Positions 44,942 to 55,391 are shown, numbered from the stretch's first letter. The stretch: DNA of 64,000 nt from Limnospira fusiformis SAG 85.79 (GCF_012516315.1 NZ_CP051185.1:2159403-2223402), one strand, 5' to 3'. Numbers and translations are program-made. Notes: generated by a model from the sequence alone, not told the origin.

Positions 44942-45541
44942 TTGAACTTTGAATCCATTGATCAGATTATAAATACCTTTGCTGACCGGATTTTCACCCC
45001 GGAACAACAGCAGTTTCAGCTAGTAGTTAGCCATTGGCCTGATGTGGTCGGAAAATCAGCACAGGCTCATACTCGACCCATAACGATTTACCGAAATATT
45101 CTGCAGGTAGCTACTTCTAGCGCGGCTTGGACTCAGGAGCTTACCTTCAGGCGTAAGCAAATTGTCCGACACCTAAATCAGTGGCTGTGTGATCCTTTGC
45201 ATGATATCAAGTTTTCCACGGCTCAGTGGTCTGATGGGTCTAATCTTTTGGCGGCGGGTGCTTTGACGGAAACCAAGGAGACTCAACAACATCCCAGCAC
45301 TATCCCGGTTAATGGGGAATTTGGGACTATTGAGCAGAGGGGATCTGAGGATGTGGCTGCACCGAAAACGCCGATCGCTGCTTGGGAAATTTGGGCCAGC
45401 AAAATCCAAAGGCGATCGCAACATTGGCCCCTATGTCCTCGATGTCAATCCCCCACCCCTCCCGGTGAACTACAACGCTGGTCTGTTTGCCACATTTGCT
45501 TTGCCGAACTCCTGACACCTGATAAATGCCAAGACGAATAG
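44942..45541 (+). CDS. DciA-like (DUF721) protein with cysteine-rich C-terminus
   Basis: No ATG is available, so the TTG at 44942 is taken as start, giving 199 residues. The DUF721 core is LVVSHWPDVVGKSAQAHTRP then ILQVATSSAAWTQELTFRRK. DciA loads the replicative helicase DnaB in bacteria without DnaC, which includes cyanobacteria. The C-terminus carries CPRCQSPTPPGELQRWSVCHICFAEL, a CxxC-x16-CxxC pair that could bind zinc. The region between is low complexity. Functional assignment follows the family only. Confidence 0.75.
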   Translation: MNFESIDQIINTFADRIFTPEQQQFQLVVSHWPDVVGKSAQAHTRPITIYRNILQVATSSAAWTQELTFRRKQIVRHLNQWLCDPLHDIKFSTAQWSDGSNLLAAGALTETKETQQHPSTIPVNGEFGTIEQRGSEDVAAPKTPIAAWEIWASKIQRRSQHWPLCPRCQSPTPPGELQRWSVCHICFAELLTPDKCQDE

Positions 45542-45796
45542 GGGATTCAATCAATTAGCATTGATCCCCAATTGGTTTTGATGTCTTTAAACTGGATCCC
45601 CGATGCTTTACATTTCTTTAACAAATTAGCTAAGTTTGTATCTATATATGAAGAGAATATAAAACAATTATAAAGTTTCCTGAACGATAAAAACGGATTC
45701 TAAGGCATACTGGATAAGGGATGACGGATTATAGGCAGGGATCAAGGATATACGAGAATATAGGTATTGGATCATTCTTGAGCGAGGAAGCCTGCT

Positions 45797-46078
45797 ATGG
45801 GAGCTTCAAACCTGTTAACGTCTGCTTGTCGTTGTTGTCAACACTACACTCCTGAGGGGAGACGTGGCGGGCTATGCCATCAACTCCACGTTCCGGTCCA
45901 GGGCAGTTGGAAAGCTTGTCCCCTAGCACTTCCCGTCTTTGCACCTTCTTGGGAAACGGTGGATACAGTAATTCATCTGAATCAAACTCTCCCGACCCTA
46001 CGAGAAGCAATGGTGGGAGACTTCCCAAATATAACTGCAACTCACCCAGAATTAGAAGCTTCAAGGGATCAACCCTGA
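45797..46078 (+). CDS. Small Cys-rich conserved cyanobacterial protein
   Basis: The 93-residue product has five cysteines in the first half: ACRCCQHYTPEGRRGGLCHQ and PVQGSWKACPLALPVFAPSWE. The YTPEGRRGG..C...VPVQG.WKACPLA pattern looks conserved and could bind a metal or iron-sulfur cluster. The C-terminal half is polar. I recall this type as a cyanobacterial hypothetical, with no assigned function. It ends 30 bases from the convergent menB. Confidence 0.7.
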   Translation: MGASNLLTSACRCCQHYTPEGRRGGLCHQLHVPVQGSWKACPLALPVFAPSWETVDTVIHLNQTLPTLREAMVGDFPNITATHPELEASRDQP

Positions 46079-46107
46079 GAAGCGATCGCTGTTTAGCGCG
46101 AAAGCGG

Positions 46108-46941
46108 TCAAGGAAGCCATGGATACTGACGAAAATCTGGTTTTCGTTTTTCCAAAAACGCCTGTTTTCCCTCGGCTCCTTCCTCAGTCATATAATACAA
46201 CAAAGTGGCATTCCCTGCCAACTCCTGTAACCCCGCCTGACCATCACAGTCAGCATTGAAAGCGGATTTCAAACAGCGAATAGCGATCGGGCTTTTTTCC
46301 AAAATCTCCAACGCCCATGTGACCCCTTCAGCCTCAAGCTGATCAACGGGAACGACACAGTTAACTAAACCCATATCTAAGGCTTGTTGGGCATTATACT
46401 GCCGACAGAGAAACCAAATTTCCCGCGCTTTTTTCTGACCGACAACACGAGCCATATAACTCGCCCCAAAGCCGCCGTCAAAACTGCCAACTTTCGGCCC
46501 AGTTTGACCAAAAATAGCGTTATCGGCGGCTATAGTTAAATCACAAATGAGATGGAGAACATGACCACCGCCGATCGCATAACCTGCTACCAGGGCGATA
46601 ACGACTTTAGGCATTGATCTAATTAGGCGTTGGAGGTCGAGAACATTGAGACGGGGGACACCGATATCATCAATATAACCAGCTTCTCCGCGCACAGTCT
46701 GATCGCCGCCGGAACAAAAGGCATATTTGCCATCTGTATGGGGACCAGCCCCGGTAAACAGAACCACACCGATCGCCTGATCTTCCCTGGCATCTGTAAA
46801 AGCATCATACAGTTCAAATACCGTTTTCGGGCGAAAAGCATTGCGCTTATCCGGGCGGTTAATGGTAATTTTGGCGATTCCGTCCGCCTTACAATAAAGA
46901 ATATCTTGGTAAGTTTTAGCGGTCTGCCATTGAATGGACAT
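46108..46941 (-). CDS. menB: 1,4-dihydroxy-2-naphthoyl-CoA synthase
   Basis: The 277-residue protein has the MenB version of the crotonase fold: [60 protein letters not shown], and the C-terminal [19 protein letters not shown] and [12 protein letters not shown]. It closes the naphthoquinone ring on the way to phylloquinone, the A1 electron carrier of photosystem I in cyanobacteria. Start ATG at 46941. It lies downstream of purM by about 88 bases but with no clear shared signal. Confidence 0.96.
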   Translation of the reverse strand: MSIQWQTAKTYQDILYCKADGIAKITINRPDKRNAFRPKTVFELYDAFTDAREDQAIGVVLFTGAGPHTDGKYAFCSGGDQTVRGEAGYIDDIGVPRLNVLDLQRLIRSMPKVVIALVAGYAIGGGHVLHLICDLTIAADNAIFGQTGPKVGSFDGGFGASYMARVVGQKKAREIWFLCRQYNAQQALDMGLVNCVVPVDQLEAEGVTWALEILEKSPIAIRCLKSAFNADCDGQAGLQELAGNATLLYYMTEEGAEGKQAFLEKRKPDFRQYPWLP

Positions 46942-47028
46942 TGCTTTGCTAAGGTCGCTTTGGTATTTGATGGCGAAATATCATTGTATCTCAAAGGAGC
47001 TTTTTTTTAGCCAAAACTTCTCCTGTTG

Positions 47029-48054
47029 CTATTCCAAACCAATTAATTCTCGATTTCCAGGGACGACCTCCCCGACGGTATAACTAGGGATATGGTGTGA
47101 TTGAAAGAATGCGATCGCCTCTGAGGCGTGATCGGGTGGGACAAAAACGACAAAACCAATACCCATATTAAAAGTTTCCCACATAGCACTTTGGGGAACA
47201 TCTCCCAATTCCGCCAACCAGGTAAAAATGGGAGGAATCGGCCAACTGTGGGGAATCATGCGAATAGCAGCATTTTCCGGAATAGCTCGGGGCAAATTTT
47301 CCGGTAGTCCTCCGCCAGTAATATGAGCCATACCATGAATGGGTAAACCCTTAGCAATAGCATTCAGAATAGGTTTGACATAAATGCGAGTAGGAGTCAA
47401 ACAGACCTGGCCAACAGTTTGACCCTCAAATTGAGTAGGGCGGTCATTCCAATCAATTTGGCGCGCGGCGATAATCTTACGAACGAGACTAAAGCCATTA
47501 CTATGGAGACCACTACTAGCTAAAGCGATCGCCACATCTGCGATTTTCACCTGACTACCATCAAGTAACTGTTGCTTTTCGACAATACCGACACAAAACC
47601 CAGCCACGTCATACTCACCTGGGTGATAGAATCCCGGCATCTCGGCCGTTTCTCCCCCCAGTAAAGCACATCCAGCTTGTTGACAACCGGTAGCTATTCC
47701 GGTGATCACCTGGGTTAATTGTTCTGGTTCTAGTTTTCCGGTAGCCAGATAATCGAGAAAAAACAGAGGTTCCGCACCACAGGTCAACACATCATTAACA
47801 CACATAGCCACCAAATCAATACCGATAGTATCGTGGCGGTCAACAGCATGAGCGATCTTTAGCTTAGTACCGACACCATCAGTACCAGATACCAGGACGG
47901 GTTGACGGTAGCCTGTGGGTAACTCCAAGCAGCCGCCAAAACCCCCTAAACCACCCAATACTTCTGGGCGATAAGTTCCCTGTACCAGATCGCGGATACG
48001 GTTAACAAAATCCCGACCCGCTACCACATCAACACCAGCTTCTCGATAATCCAT
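47029..48054 (-). CDS. purM: Phosphoribosylformylglycinamidine cyclo-ligase
   Basis: From the ATG at 48054 the 341-residue product begins [20 protein letters not shown] and has [56 protein letters not shown] and the late [16 protein letters not shown]. It makes aminoimidazole ribonucleotide in purine synthesis. The frame runs further up to 48141, but that extension has no family similarity. Confidence 0.96.
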   Translation of the reverse strand: MDYREAGVDVVAGRDFVNRIRDLVQGTYRPEVLGGLGGFGGCLELPTGYRQPVLVSGTDGVGTKLKIAHAVDRHDTIGIDLVAMCVNDVLTCGAEPLFFLDYLATGKLEPEQLTQVITGIATGCQQAGCALLGGETAEMPGFYHPGEYDVAGFCVGIVEKQQLLDGSQVKIADVAIALASSGLHSNGFSLVRKIIAARQIDWNDRPTQFEGQTVGQVCLTPTRIYVKPILNAIAKGLPIHGMAHITGGGLPENLPRAIPENAAIRMIPHSWPIPPIFTWLAELGDVPQSAMWETFNMGIGFVVFVPPDHASEAIAFFQSHHIPSYTVGEVVPGNRELIGLE

Positions 48055-48405
48055 AATTGATTGTTGTTTTTTTGTGTTCAGGCTTGGCCCGCGAACTCTC
48101 CTATAAGGCTTATAAGAAACTTTAATACTTTTTGGAACCACTTAGTATTGCGTCAGTAGAAATTACCCCAAGTCTTGATGACCGGGAATTTGAGCCGGAA
48201 CCAAACTGTCCAGTTTGTCAGTCCGACGGCAAACTATGCCCCCAGACTAGCTCCCCAAATAGAAAAGTTCGTGCTAGTGTGTTGCAGTTCCTTCAACCCA
48301 AGCGAACAGGAAATTGAGTACCCATGACTATGGTGCTGTAATAGGCTCCCATGTAGGGTTTAAGTGAATTTCAGTTCAAACGTGGTTGTTTCATCTAAGA
48401 GATTT
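48055..48405. other. Gap between purM and the RlpA-like gene; one doubtful small ORF
   Basis: A 61-codon plus-strand ORF from a TTG at 48132 contains PNCPVCQSDGKLCPQ, a CxxC pattern that could be a real small protein, divergent from purM. There is no clear ribosome site, so I leave it undecided. Nothing else is evident here. Confidence 0.25.
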
Positions 48406-49353
48406 ATGAACGCAAAACCTTGGAGTGGTCTAGTTTCTTTACTGGTTCTATCAGTTTGCGCGCCAGCTTATGCTGAAATTGAATGCGATCGCCTTTTATG
48501 TCCAGAAAGTGATGGGAGAAGCCATGTTGAGCAATTAGCCAGATCACAGGGGAACATCACCCAAATTGAAACCCATGAATTAGACGACAAACAAGCTGCA
48601 ACCCTCTTCGTTCGTAATATCCCCGTTCTCACCTTTGTTCAAAACCCCTCAGAAACGACAGCCCGCCCCATCAACTATCAATCTGTCAATGTAGCTGAGA
48701 GTTCAACTGGTAATTTAATAGTGGCTTACCCCACACAAGCCAGCGATCCAGTCGCTAGAGCCAATAATGTCGCGGTCAAAATTAATCAGATCAGTCGAGA
48801 CAATATTGATGCAGATACCATCAGAGTCCGATGGAATGATCAGGAAAAAAATTATGTGATCCAAGTAGGTGAGGAAAAATTAGTAGCCATTGATGGTAAT
48901 ACTATCCTCCCCGACAATACCCGTGATCTGGCTACAGATGCACTACAAGCTACTAACCGCCTGCGGAGACAGGTAGGTAATGCGCCACCCCTCAGCGACA
49001 TTGAAGGAAGACCAGAGCCGGAAGTGACTACAGTAGCTGTGCGTTCTGTGGCTAATCGTCTCCAGGGTTGGGCTTCTTGGTATGGTCCTGGTTTTCATGG
49101 GAACCGCACGGCTAATGGTGAACGCTACAACCAATATGCTATGACTGCGGCTCACCGTTATTTACCTTTTGGTACAGAAGTCCGTGTTACCAATCAGCAT
49201 AACGGTCGTTCTGTGGTGGTGAGAATTAATGACCGAGGCCCATTTATCGGAGGTCGGATTATTGACTTGTCTGCTGGAGCAGCACAGGCGATCGGTATGA
49301 TTAGCAGTGGGGTGGCTCCGGTAACGGTGGAGGTGATCACGCCAGCTAATTAA
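48406..49353 (+). CDS. RlpA-like protein with double-psi beta-barrel
   Basis: From the ATG at 48406 the 315-residue product has a signal peptide ([19 protein letters not shown]) and a middle region of unknown fold (residues 60-210). The C-terminal domain is RlpA-type: [38 protein letters not shown] and [20 protein letters not shown]. The catalytic Asp and His region (INDRGPF) is present. RlpA relatives cleave denuded septal glycan strands. An upstream GTG at 48364 is an alternative start. Confidence 0.88.
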   Translation: MNAKPWSGLVSLLVLSVCAPAYAEIECDRLLCPESDGRSHVEQLARSQGNITQIETHELDDKQAATLFVRNIPVLTFVQNPSETTARPINYQSVNVAESSTGNLIVAYPTQASDPVARANNVAVKINQISRDNIDADTIRVRWNDQEKNYVIQVGEEKLVAIDGNTILPDNTRDLATDALQATNRLRRQVGNAPPLSDIEGRPEPEVTTVAVRSVANRLQGWASWYGPGFHGNRTANGERYNQYAMTAAHRYLPFGTEVRVTNQHNGRSVVVRINDRGPFIGGRIIDLSAGAAQAIGMISSGVAPVTVEVITPAN

Positions 49354-49431
49354 GGTGGATGGTGCTGTTCCCTATACAATGAAGGGAATGATTGATATTA
49401 GGGTGCAATTATTGCACCCACAACTACTTTT

Positions 49432-51006
49432 ATGCGCCTGTTTACAACTGTTGCGGCTTGGCGATCGTATTCCCAAGCCTGCCATAATCGGCAAATAGGT
49501 TTAGTCCCCACTATGGGGGGTTTACATTCAGGACATTTGAGCTTAATTCGTCAGGCTCGTAATGGCTCTGATCTAGTGGTGGTTAGCATCTTTGTTAACC
49601 CCCTACAATTTGGACCTAGGGAAGATTTCCAAAAGTACCCCCGTAATTTGGAGGCGGATTTAGCACTTGGTCGGGAAAATGGGGTTGATGTGGTATTTGC
49701 TCCGTCGGTTGAGGAGATTTATGGCTCTGAGGAGACGGGAAACACAGAAACTGGCTTATCTCAACAAACTTGTGTGATTGTCCCTGACTCGCTCACGTCC
49801 CGGCTGTGTGGTGCATCCCGTCCGGGACATTTTCAGGGGGTGACAACTATTGTGGCTAAATTGTTTAATTTAATTCAACCCAACCGCGCCTATTTTGGTC
49901 AGAAAGATGCTCAACAAGTGGCGGTAATTAGGCGCATGGTGGCGGATTTGAATTGGCCGATTGAGATTGTGGCCTGTCCGATTATTCGAGAGGCTTCGGG
50001 ACTGGCTTATAGTTCCCGTAATCAGTATTTGACACGGGAACAGAAACAGCAAGCTACAGTTTTATATAAGGCTTTGCAGGCGGCGGGGCGGCGATGCGGT
50101 GAGGGAGTGCGATCGCGTGCGGGTCTGCTACAGGCGGCGCAGGAAATTCTGGCGAGAGTGCCGGGCGTGAAGCTAGAATATTTGGAACTGGTTGCGCCAG
50201 ATACTTTAGTTCAATTGGAAACTGTTGAGGAAATAGGACTTTTGGCGATCGCCGCCTCTGTGGGAAATACTCGTTTGATTGATAATATTATGCTCAATAC
50301 TCGCCAGCCTATTGTGGCGATCGATGGCCCGGCCGGAGCGGGTAAGTCTACTGTTACCCGTCATATTGCACAACTTTTAAATTTGATGTACCTTGATACC
50401 GGAGCGATGTATCGCGCTATTACCTGGAAGGTGCTTCAGTCTCAAATATCTGTGGATGATGAACCGGCGATCGCTCAGTTGGTTAGTGGTTCACGGATTG
50501 AGTTGATTCCTGATCAAGATCAAATTAGGGTTTTGATAGATGGGTCTGATGTGACTGAGGCGATCCGTACCCAGGAAGTTACCCGCAATGTATCGGCGAT
50601 CGCTGCTCAGGTGGCAGTCCGTCGTGGTCTTGTTAAACAACAACAGCAGTTAGGTCGTCGGGGCGGTTTGGTGGCGGAAGGACGCGATATTGGCACTCAT
50701 GTTTTCCCCGATGCTGAGTTGAAAATTTTTCTGACTGCTTCTGTGGAAGAACGAGCCAAGCGTCGCTATCTGGAATTACAACAAAAGGGTGATTTAAATA
50801 CCAGTTTAGAAGAGATTAAACAGGACATTATCCGACGGGATGAATTGGATAGTAACCGAACTATTGCTCCACTGCGAAAGGCAGTTGATGCGATCGAACT
50901 TAGTACCGATGGACTAAGTATTGAGCAAGTTACTAATGAAATTGTTAGGTTATATACAGAACATCTGAAAAATGATGATGCTCCTGGCTCCAGTAATGGG
51001 GTTTAA
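49432..51006 (+). CDS. panC/cmk: Bifunctional pantothenate synthetase / cytidylate kinase
   Basis: The 524-residue protein fuses two enzymes, as is typical of cyanobacteria. Residues 1-285 are PanC with GLVPTMGGLHSGHLSLIRQA, SIFVNPLQFGPREDFQKYPR and RLCGASRPGHFQGVTTIVAK. From about residue 295 comes cytidylate kinase: IVAIDGPAGAGKSTVTRHIA, YLDTGAMYRAITW, LVAEGRDIGTHVFPDAELKI and RDELDSNRTIAPL. The first makes pantothenate for coenzyme A, the second phosphorylates CMP and dCMP. Start ATG at 49432. Confidence 0.96.
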   Translation: MRLFTTVAAWRSYSQACHNRQIGLVPTMGGLHSGHLSLIRQARNGSDLVVVSIFVNPLQFGPREDFQKYPRNLEADLALGRENGVDVVFAPSVEEIYGSEETGNTETGLSQQTCVIVPDSLTSRLCGASRPGHFQGVTTIVAKLFNLIQPNRAYFGQKDAQQVAVIRRMVADLNWPIEIVACPIIREASGLAYSSRNQYLTREQKQQATVLYKALQAAGRRCGEGVRSRAGLLQAAQEILARVPGVKLEYLELVAPDTLVQLETVEEIGLLAIAASVGNTRLIDNIMLNTRQPIVAIDGPAGAGKSTVTRHIAQLLNLMYLDTGAMYRAITWKVLQSQISVDDEPAIAQLVSGSRIELIPDQDQIRVLIDGSDVTEAIRTQEVTRNVSAIAAQVAVRRGLVKQQQQLGRRGGLVAEGRDIGTHVFPDAELKIFLTASVEERAKRRYLELQQKGDLNTSLEEIKQDIIRRDELDSNRTIAPLRKAVDAIELSTDGLSIEQVTNEIVRLYTEHLKNDDAPGSSNGV

Positions 51007-51181
51007 GGGAGAGCCGAGATAGAGCTACTGTCTCAGGGATTGAACTTATCTAAAATTCCGGTGAATCTGCTGGGATTAGCGTAATCTGTAGTAACCTAGG
51101 GTAATTGTAGATCAATTTCCCCAATAATAACTACCTAGTGAAAATTAACAGAAAATTTAATTGGTGTGAAGGAGATATGAC

Positions 51182-52237
51182 GTGGTTCAGCCTTACTACA
51201 GAGTATATCGTCGCCAACAAAGAGTTTTAACTCTGGCAATATTGGCAGCATTAAGTAGTTTTGTGATGGGTGTAGCTTTACCTTGGACTTTACATATAGA
51301 CCGGGAAGCGAGAGTTACATATCAGCCGCCAATAAGTCAGCAAGTAGCGGCTGAGAGACAGACACAAGGAGAGGTAGAAAACTCTAATAATTCAAGACAG
51401 CTACCTGTCCCTAATTTAGGAATACCTGGGGTCAAACTGGCTCTAACTCAAAGGTTACAATCAACACAAAGCGCCTTGAACGAGTTAGAAAATGAACGCT
51501 TTACTTTTTCGGTTCCTCAACGATTCCAAGGAACTACTATAAAAGAGGTTAATTTGCCACCCGAACGGAAAGTTATTGCTCTGACTTTTGATGATGGTCC
51601 TTGGCCGCGAACGACGGAACAGGTTTTAGATATTCTCAGAAAAAATAATATTAAGGCGACTTTTTTCTTAATTGGGGCGGCTTTGAATAACAACAAGGAG
51701 ATTGCCAAAAAAGTAGCAGATGAAGGTCATGCCTTGGCTAATCATACATGGAACCACCGTTATCATCAAGTAAGTCAGGCGGAAGCGGCGAAGGAGATTA
51801 ATAGTACAGGGGATTTAATTGAGGAGGTGACAGGAACTAAAACGGCTCTATTTAGACCGCCGGGGGGGGTAATGACTAATGGTTTGGTTCAGTATGTTCA
51901 TAGCCAAAATCAAGCTAATATTATGTGGTCTGTGGACTCAGCGGATTGGCGATCGGGTACAGATGCGATCGCTCGTAATGTTTTAACTCAAGCCCAACCC
52001 GGTGGCATTGTACTGATGCACGATGGAGGCGGGAACCGTGCGCCTACAGTAGCGGCTCTCCCCAGAATTATTGCGGAATTGAAACGGCAGGGTTATGAGT
52101 TTGTAACAATACCGGAACTGTTGGAAATTGCGGATGAGTATATGAGTGATGAAGATATCGCCAGCCAGGAACAAAAGGCTCGAGAAATGTCGGAGAGTGA
52201 CGAAATGCCGATGTATCAATCCCCTTTACCTTATTAG
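51182..52237 (+). CDS. Polysaccharide deacetylase (NodB domain), membrane-anchored
   Basis: The 351-residue protein starts at a GTG with GAAGGAG upstream. It has an N-terminal membrane anchor (LTLAILAALSSFVMGVALPW). The NodB domain spans about 130-330. Motif 1 is ALTFDDGPWPRTTEQVLDIL, motif 2 is GHALANHTWNHRYH, motif 3 is LFRPPGGVMTNG, and motif 5 is GGIVLMHDGGG. The metal Asp and two His residues are present, so it should be active on N-acetylated glycans, for example peptidoglycan or exopolysaccharide. The substrate is not known. Confidence 0.9.
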   Translation: MVQPYYRVYRRQQRVLTLAILAALSSFVMGVALPWTLHIDREARVTYQPPISQQVAAERQTQGEVENSNNSRQLPVPNLGIPGVKLALTQRLQSTQSALNELENERFTFSVPQRFQGTTIKEVNLPPERKVIALTFDDGPWPRTTEQVLDILRKNNIKATFFLIGAALNNNKEIAKKVADEGHALANHTWNHRYHQVSQAEAAKEINSTGDLIEEVTGTKTALFRPPGGVMTNGLVQYVHSQNQANIMWSVDSADWRSGTDAIARNVLTQAQPGGIVLMHDGGGNRAPTVAALPRIIAELKRQGYEFVTIPELLEIADEYMSDEDIASQEQKAREMSESDEMPMYQSPLPY

Positions 52238-52279
52238 AAGATCCTGATTAACATTGCCGAAGATGGAAATAATTAAACA

Positions 52280-52741
52280 ATGAACCTGTATTCTTTACCA
52301 ACTCAGTCAGATTTTGCCATTTCCCTAGGGCAGTTGTCCCTGGAAGATGTTTATAATCTGGTGGACGATCCGGCCAATGGTGCGATCGTGGTAATGAGTG
52401 GCATGGTTCGCAATCAAACGGACGGCAAACCGGTTAAGTCCCTGGAATATCAAGCCTATCAGCCCATGGCGCTGCGGGTGTTCCAGGAAATTGCCGAACA
52501 GATTAAAACTCAATGGCCTGATGTAACGCGGGTGGTTATACAACACCGGATCGGACATCTACAAATTGGGGATATTAGTGTATTGGTGGCCGTGGGTTGT
52601 CCTCACCGCCGAGAGGCTTTTGAGGCTTGCCAGTATGCCATTGATACCCTAAAGCATAATGCCCCGATTTGGAAAAAGGAACATTGGGTTGACGGATCTA
52701 GTAGTTGGGTTAGTATTGGCTTATGTGAAGCTACCTGCTAA
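52280..52741 (+). CDS. moaE: Molybdopterin synthase catalytic subunit
   Basis: The 153-residue protein has the MoaE features GAIVVMSGMVRNQTDGKPVK, LEYQAYQPMALRVFQEIAEQ, VVIQHRIGHLQIGDISVLVA and the C-terminal APIWKKEHWVDGSSSWV with the catalytic lysine. It inserts sulfur into precursor Z with MoaD to make molybdopterin. MoaD is not in the window. Confidence 0.95.
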   Translation: MNLYSLPTQSDFAISLGQLSLEDVYNLVDDPANGAIVVMSGMVRNQTDGKPVKSLEYQAYQPMALRVFQEIAEQIKTQWPDVTRVVIQHRIGHLQIGDISVLVAVGCPHRREAFEACQYAIDTLKHNAPIWKKEHWVDGSSSWVSIGLCEATC

Positions 52742-52820
52742 CCAGATGAACATTAGGAACTTAATCCGTTCATGTCGCGTCAAACATCAACAGCCTGCCT
52801 CAATACGCAAATTTGAAACC

Positions 52821-53480
52821 ATGATCAGTCAATTTGTACCCCTATCCTGGTCTTCCGGGTCGGCAACCGCTCCCGAAGTTAAATTATCTCCTGAAAAGCT
52901 GTCGAACTATGATCTAGTTCTACGATGTCAGGAAGGCTTGCAACCAGACCGTCTTGCCTTTACAGAACTATTACGCCGCTATCAGTCCCATGTGGATAAG
53001 ATTCTGTTTCACCTAGCGCCTGATTGGCAAGATCGGGCGGATTTGGCCCAAGAAATATGGATTCGAGTTTACCGCAATATTAAGCGACTACAGGAACCTG
53101 CTAAGTTTCAAGGGTGGTTGAGCAGGATTGCGACTAATTTATTTTATGATGAACTGCGGAAACGGAAACGGGTGAGACCGGCTTTGTCTCTCGATGCTCC
53201 TCGTACTGTTGATGATGGGGAGATGGAATGGGAATTGCCAGCAGATCGTCCGGGTCCTGATGAGGATTTAGCGACTAGAGAGTTTTATGATCATCTACAA
53301 GAGGCGATCGCTGATTTGCCCGAGGTGTTCCGCACTACTATTGTGCTGCGGGAAATTCAAGGCCTAGCTTATGAGGAAATTGCCGAAATCACCGGAGTTT
53401 CTTTAGGAACTGTTAAGTCTCGTATTGCTAGGGCGCGTCAGCGGTTACAATCTCAACTACAACCTTATCTAAATGATTAG
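52821..53480 (+). CDS. sigG: ECF-type sigma factor SigG
   Basis: From the ATG at 52821 the 219-residue product has ECF region 2 (LAFTELLRRYQSHVDKILFH, then DRADLAQEIWIRVYRNIKRL) and region 4 (IADLPEVFRTTIVLREIQGL, then YEEIAEITGVSLGTVKSRIA). It lacks region 1. The match to cyanobacterial group 3 SigG rests on the adjacent anti-sigma-like gene 165 bases downstream. SigG responds to membrane and envelope stress in Synechocystis. Alternative in-frame starts lie at 52659 and 52746. Confidence 0.88.
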   Translation: MISQFVPLSWSSGSATAPEVKLSPEKLSNYDLVLRCQEGLQPDRLAFTELLRRYQSHVDKILFHLAPDWQDRADLAQEIWIRVYRNIKRLQEPAKFQGWLSRIATNLFYDELRKRKRVRPALSLDAPRTVDDGEMEWELPADRPGPDEDLATREFYDHLQEAIADLPEVFRTTIVLREIQGLAYEEIAEITGVSLGTVKSRIARARQRLQSQLQPYLND

Positions 53481-53644
53481 TTGAGATGATGACTAATTCC
53501 GTTTGGAGGGAATATAATAGGAAGTTAATGGTCAGAAACCGGCGGTCTGTTGATTTTTGTGGCTCTACATTTTCTCCCCGATTAAATTCAAAAAGGTTGG
53601 ACCGTTGGTTTCGATTTCTGCTTGCGTTTTAGGGGGGTGTCCCA

Positions 53645-54190
53645 ATGAAGTCTAACCATGACGATCGCTTAGGAAATTTAAATCCGAATTGGCATCCTGA
53701 GTCCCAGGGAGAAGGGACTTGGGATGAACCAATGTATTATGAGCTACTTTCAGCCTATATTGATGGTGAGGCGACACCAGCAGAACGCCGCCAGGTTCAG
53801 CAGCGGTTGGATATTGATCGCCAATATAAGGCGGCTTATTTGCAAATGATGCAACTGCGATCGCGTTGGCACTCAATGCCGGGGCCGAAAAATACTGAAT
53901 CCGCCCAACAGTTGGCTGGTGCTGTGTTCAACCAGGTTGAACGCCGGAATAATTTGATGGTGGTCAGTGGTGGGGGTGCGATCGCCGCTCTGTTTTTGGC
54001 GGTTTTAGCGAGTTGGGCTCCCACTGGTGGGGGTGGTACTCTCTTTGCTCAGTTGAACCGGGTGGAGTCGGAACCACTACAAATTGCTCTGAATGAGCCT
54101 TTGCTACCCATTGTAAATCCAGAGGCGGTTAGTTTGACCATAGATCAACCGCTGATTGTGATTCCTAAAGGTCCCATAGCTCACCCCTAG
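53645..54190 (+). CDS. Anti-sigma factor for SigG (SapG-like)
   Basis: The 181-residue protein has a cytoplasmic N-terminus with LLSAYIDGEATPAERRQVQQ, typical of anti-sigma domains, then a membrane helix near residues 104-122 (VVSGGGAIAALFLAVLASWA). A periplasmic C-terminal segment of about 55 residues follows. There is no HxxxCxxC zinc motif. It follows sigG on the same strand, matching the sigG-sapG arrangement. It probably holds SigG at the membrane until stress. Confidence 0.85.
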   Translation: MKSNHDDRLGNLNPNWHPESQGEGTWDEPMYYELLSAYIDGEATPAERRQVQQRLDIDRQYKAAYLQMMQLRSRWHSMPGPKNTESAQQLAGAVFNQVERRNNLMVVSGGGAIAALFLAVLASWAPTGGGGTLFAQLNRVESEPLQIALNEPLLPIVNPEAVSLTIDQPLIVIPKGPIAHP

Positions 54191-54197
54191 GTTAATT

Positions 54198-54632
54198 CTA
54201 GCTGGGTTTCCAGTCGCCACAGGGAATCAAGACTCCCTGAAAGGAGCTAACTACTTGGGGATACATGAAATAAGCCCAGGTCTCACGCAGAGGTTTTAGA
54301 TCTGGGGTGTAGGTGAGAATGCGGCGGCGTTGATATTGGTTTTGCTCCGGTGGGCGATCGCTTTGGTAGTCTTCCAGGCGATCGAGGTCGGCGAGAAGGC
54401 TGGGGTCTGTGAAGGATAGGATAACTCCAGATACCCAGCGCGTCCCTGTGGTCATGGCTGGATAACCTAGGGAGAGGGAATATAATTCACCTAGGGCGCA
54501 CGCTGGTAATTCCTCTATGGTGCGTCCGAGACAGTAACGGTTGTAATTGAACTCGCCGGGTTTGAGACTCCCGTAGACAAATACATGGATGAGATCATTT
54601 ATGCGATCGTTTTCGGTGACTGTGGGTTTCAT
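54198..54632 (-). CDS. Gamma-glutamylcyclotransferase-like (GGCT/AIG2) protein
   Basis: The 144-residue protein has the substrate-binding VFVYGSLKPGEFNYNRYC and later VSGVILSFTDPSLLADLDRLE, where a Glu in this position acts as the catalytic acid in the family. Homologues release 5-oxoproline from gamma-glutamyl compounds, but the real substrate is uncertain. It converges with the anti-sigma gene, 7 bases apart. Confidence 0.85.
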   Translation of the reverse strand: MKPTVTENDRINDLIHVFVYGSLKPGEFNYNRYCLGRTIEELPACALGELYSLSLGYPAMTTGTRWVSGVILSFTDPSLLADLDRLEDYQSDRPPEQNQYQRRRILTYTPDLKPLRETWAYFMYPQVVSSFQGVLIPCGDWKPS

Positions 54633-54764
54633 CGCCTGCCAAAATGTTTGTTAAGATAATCACTAAATCTGGAATAGGCCTGAAAGCGTTATCAGTTATG
54701 TTGCACCCGCAACCTTTCATAGCTACAGCTATCCAGTTCAGTTCTTTATGTTCTATTATCGTTC

Positions 54765-55364
54765 ATGGTTTTAGCCACTAGCATTATAGAAAATTTCCTA
54801 CCGCATCCACTGCCCCTAGGTGCTTTTTTACCCGAATTGGGCCTCGACAGCATTTTCTCAACTCAAGGGGTAATGGTGATGCTACTGGCCGCTTATGCTG
54901 TCGCTATGTGGATGTTCCTGACTAGCGCCCCCAAGGTTCATACCATTATGGTCACTGACTTAAATATGGCCAGACAGTTTTATGAGGGGTTGCTAAATTT
55001 GCCAGTGGCTGATGTTCCCCTACACTACTACTATAATTATGAGCAAACTTGGGGAGCTACTGGCATCGATCCTTTGTACCTTTCCACTAACATATCAACT
55101 GCTAATAACCAAGATTTAGGGGCTTCTGATGGCTTGTGGTATCAGTTGATGAAAAATACACAACTTCATATTATCAGTGGTGCTAGTTATGGTCCAAAAA
55201 ATCGCCATCGCCATGTTTGTTTCGATCGCGATTGTTTAGACCAAATTTTGATGCGGGTACAAACCCAAGCCCTCAAGTTTAAAATCCGCAGTGAAAGACC
55301 TCTAAATTTTTTGGTGAAGGATTGGGATGGACGGGTGTTAGAGTTTTATGAGGTGAAAAACTAA
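54765..55364 (+). CDS. Membrane-anchored glyoxalase-like (VOC) protein
   Basis: The 199-residue protein has a hydrophobic helix near residues 35-52 (GVMVMLLAAYAVAMWMFLTS). A VOC-type domain follows: PKVHTIMVTDLNMARQFYEG, TQLHIISGA, RHRHVCFDRDCLDQIL and VKDWDGRVLEFYEV. Metal-binding His and Glu positions of the family are partly recognisable. The function is unknown. Confidence 0.72.
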   Translation: MVLATSIIENFLPHPLPLGAFLPELGLDSIFSTQGVMVMLLAAYAVAMWMFLTSAPKVHTIMVTDLNMARQFYEGLLNLPVADVPLHYYYNYEQTWGATGIDPLYLSTNISTANNQDLGASDGLWYQLMKNTQLHIISGASYGPKNRHRHVCFDRDCLDQILMRVQTQALKFKIRSERPLNFLVKDWDGRVLEFYEVKN

Positions 55365-55391
55365 CCCGTAAATAGCCATAATGAACCGAAA

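Noticed and set aside
48132-48317. 61-codon ORF with CxxC
   Set aside because: Only a TTG start and no ribosome site; left undecided rather than called.
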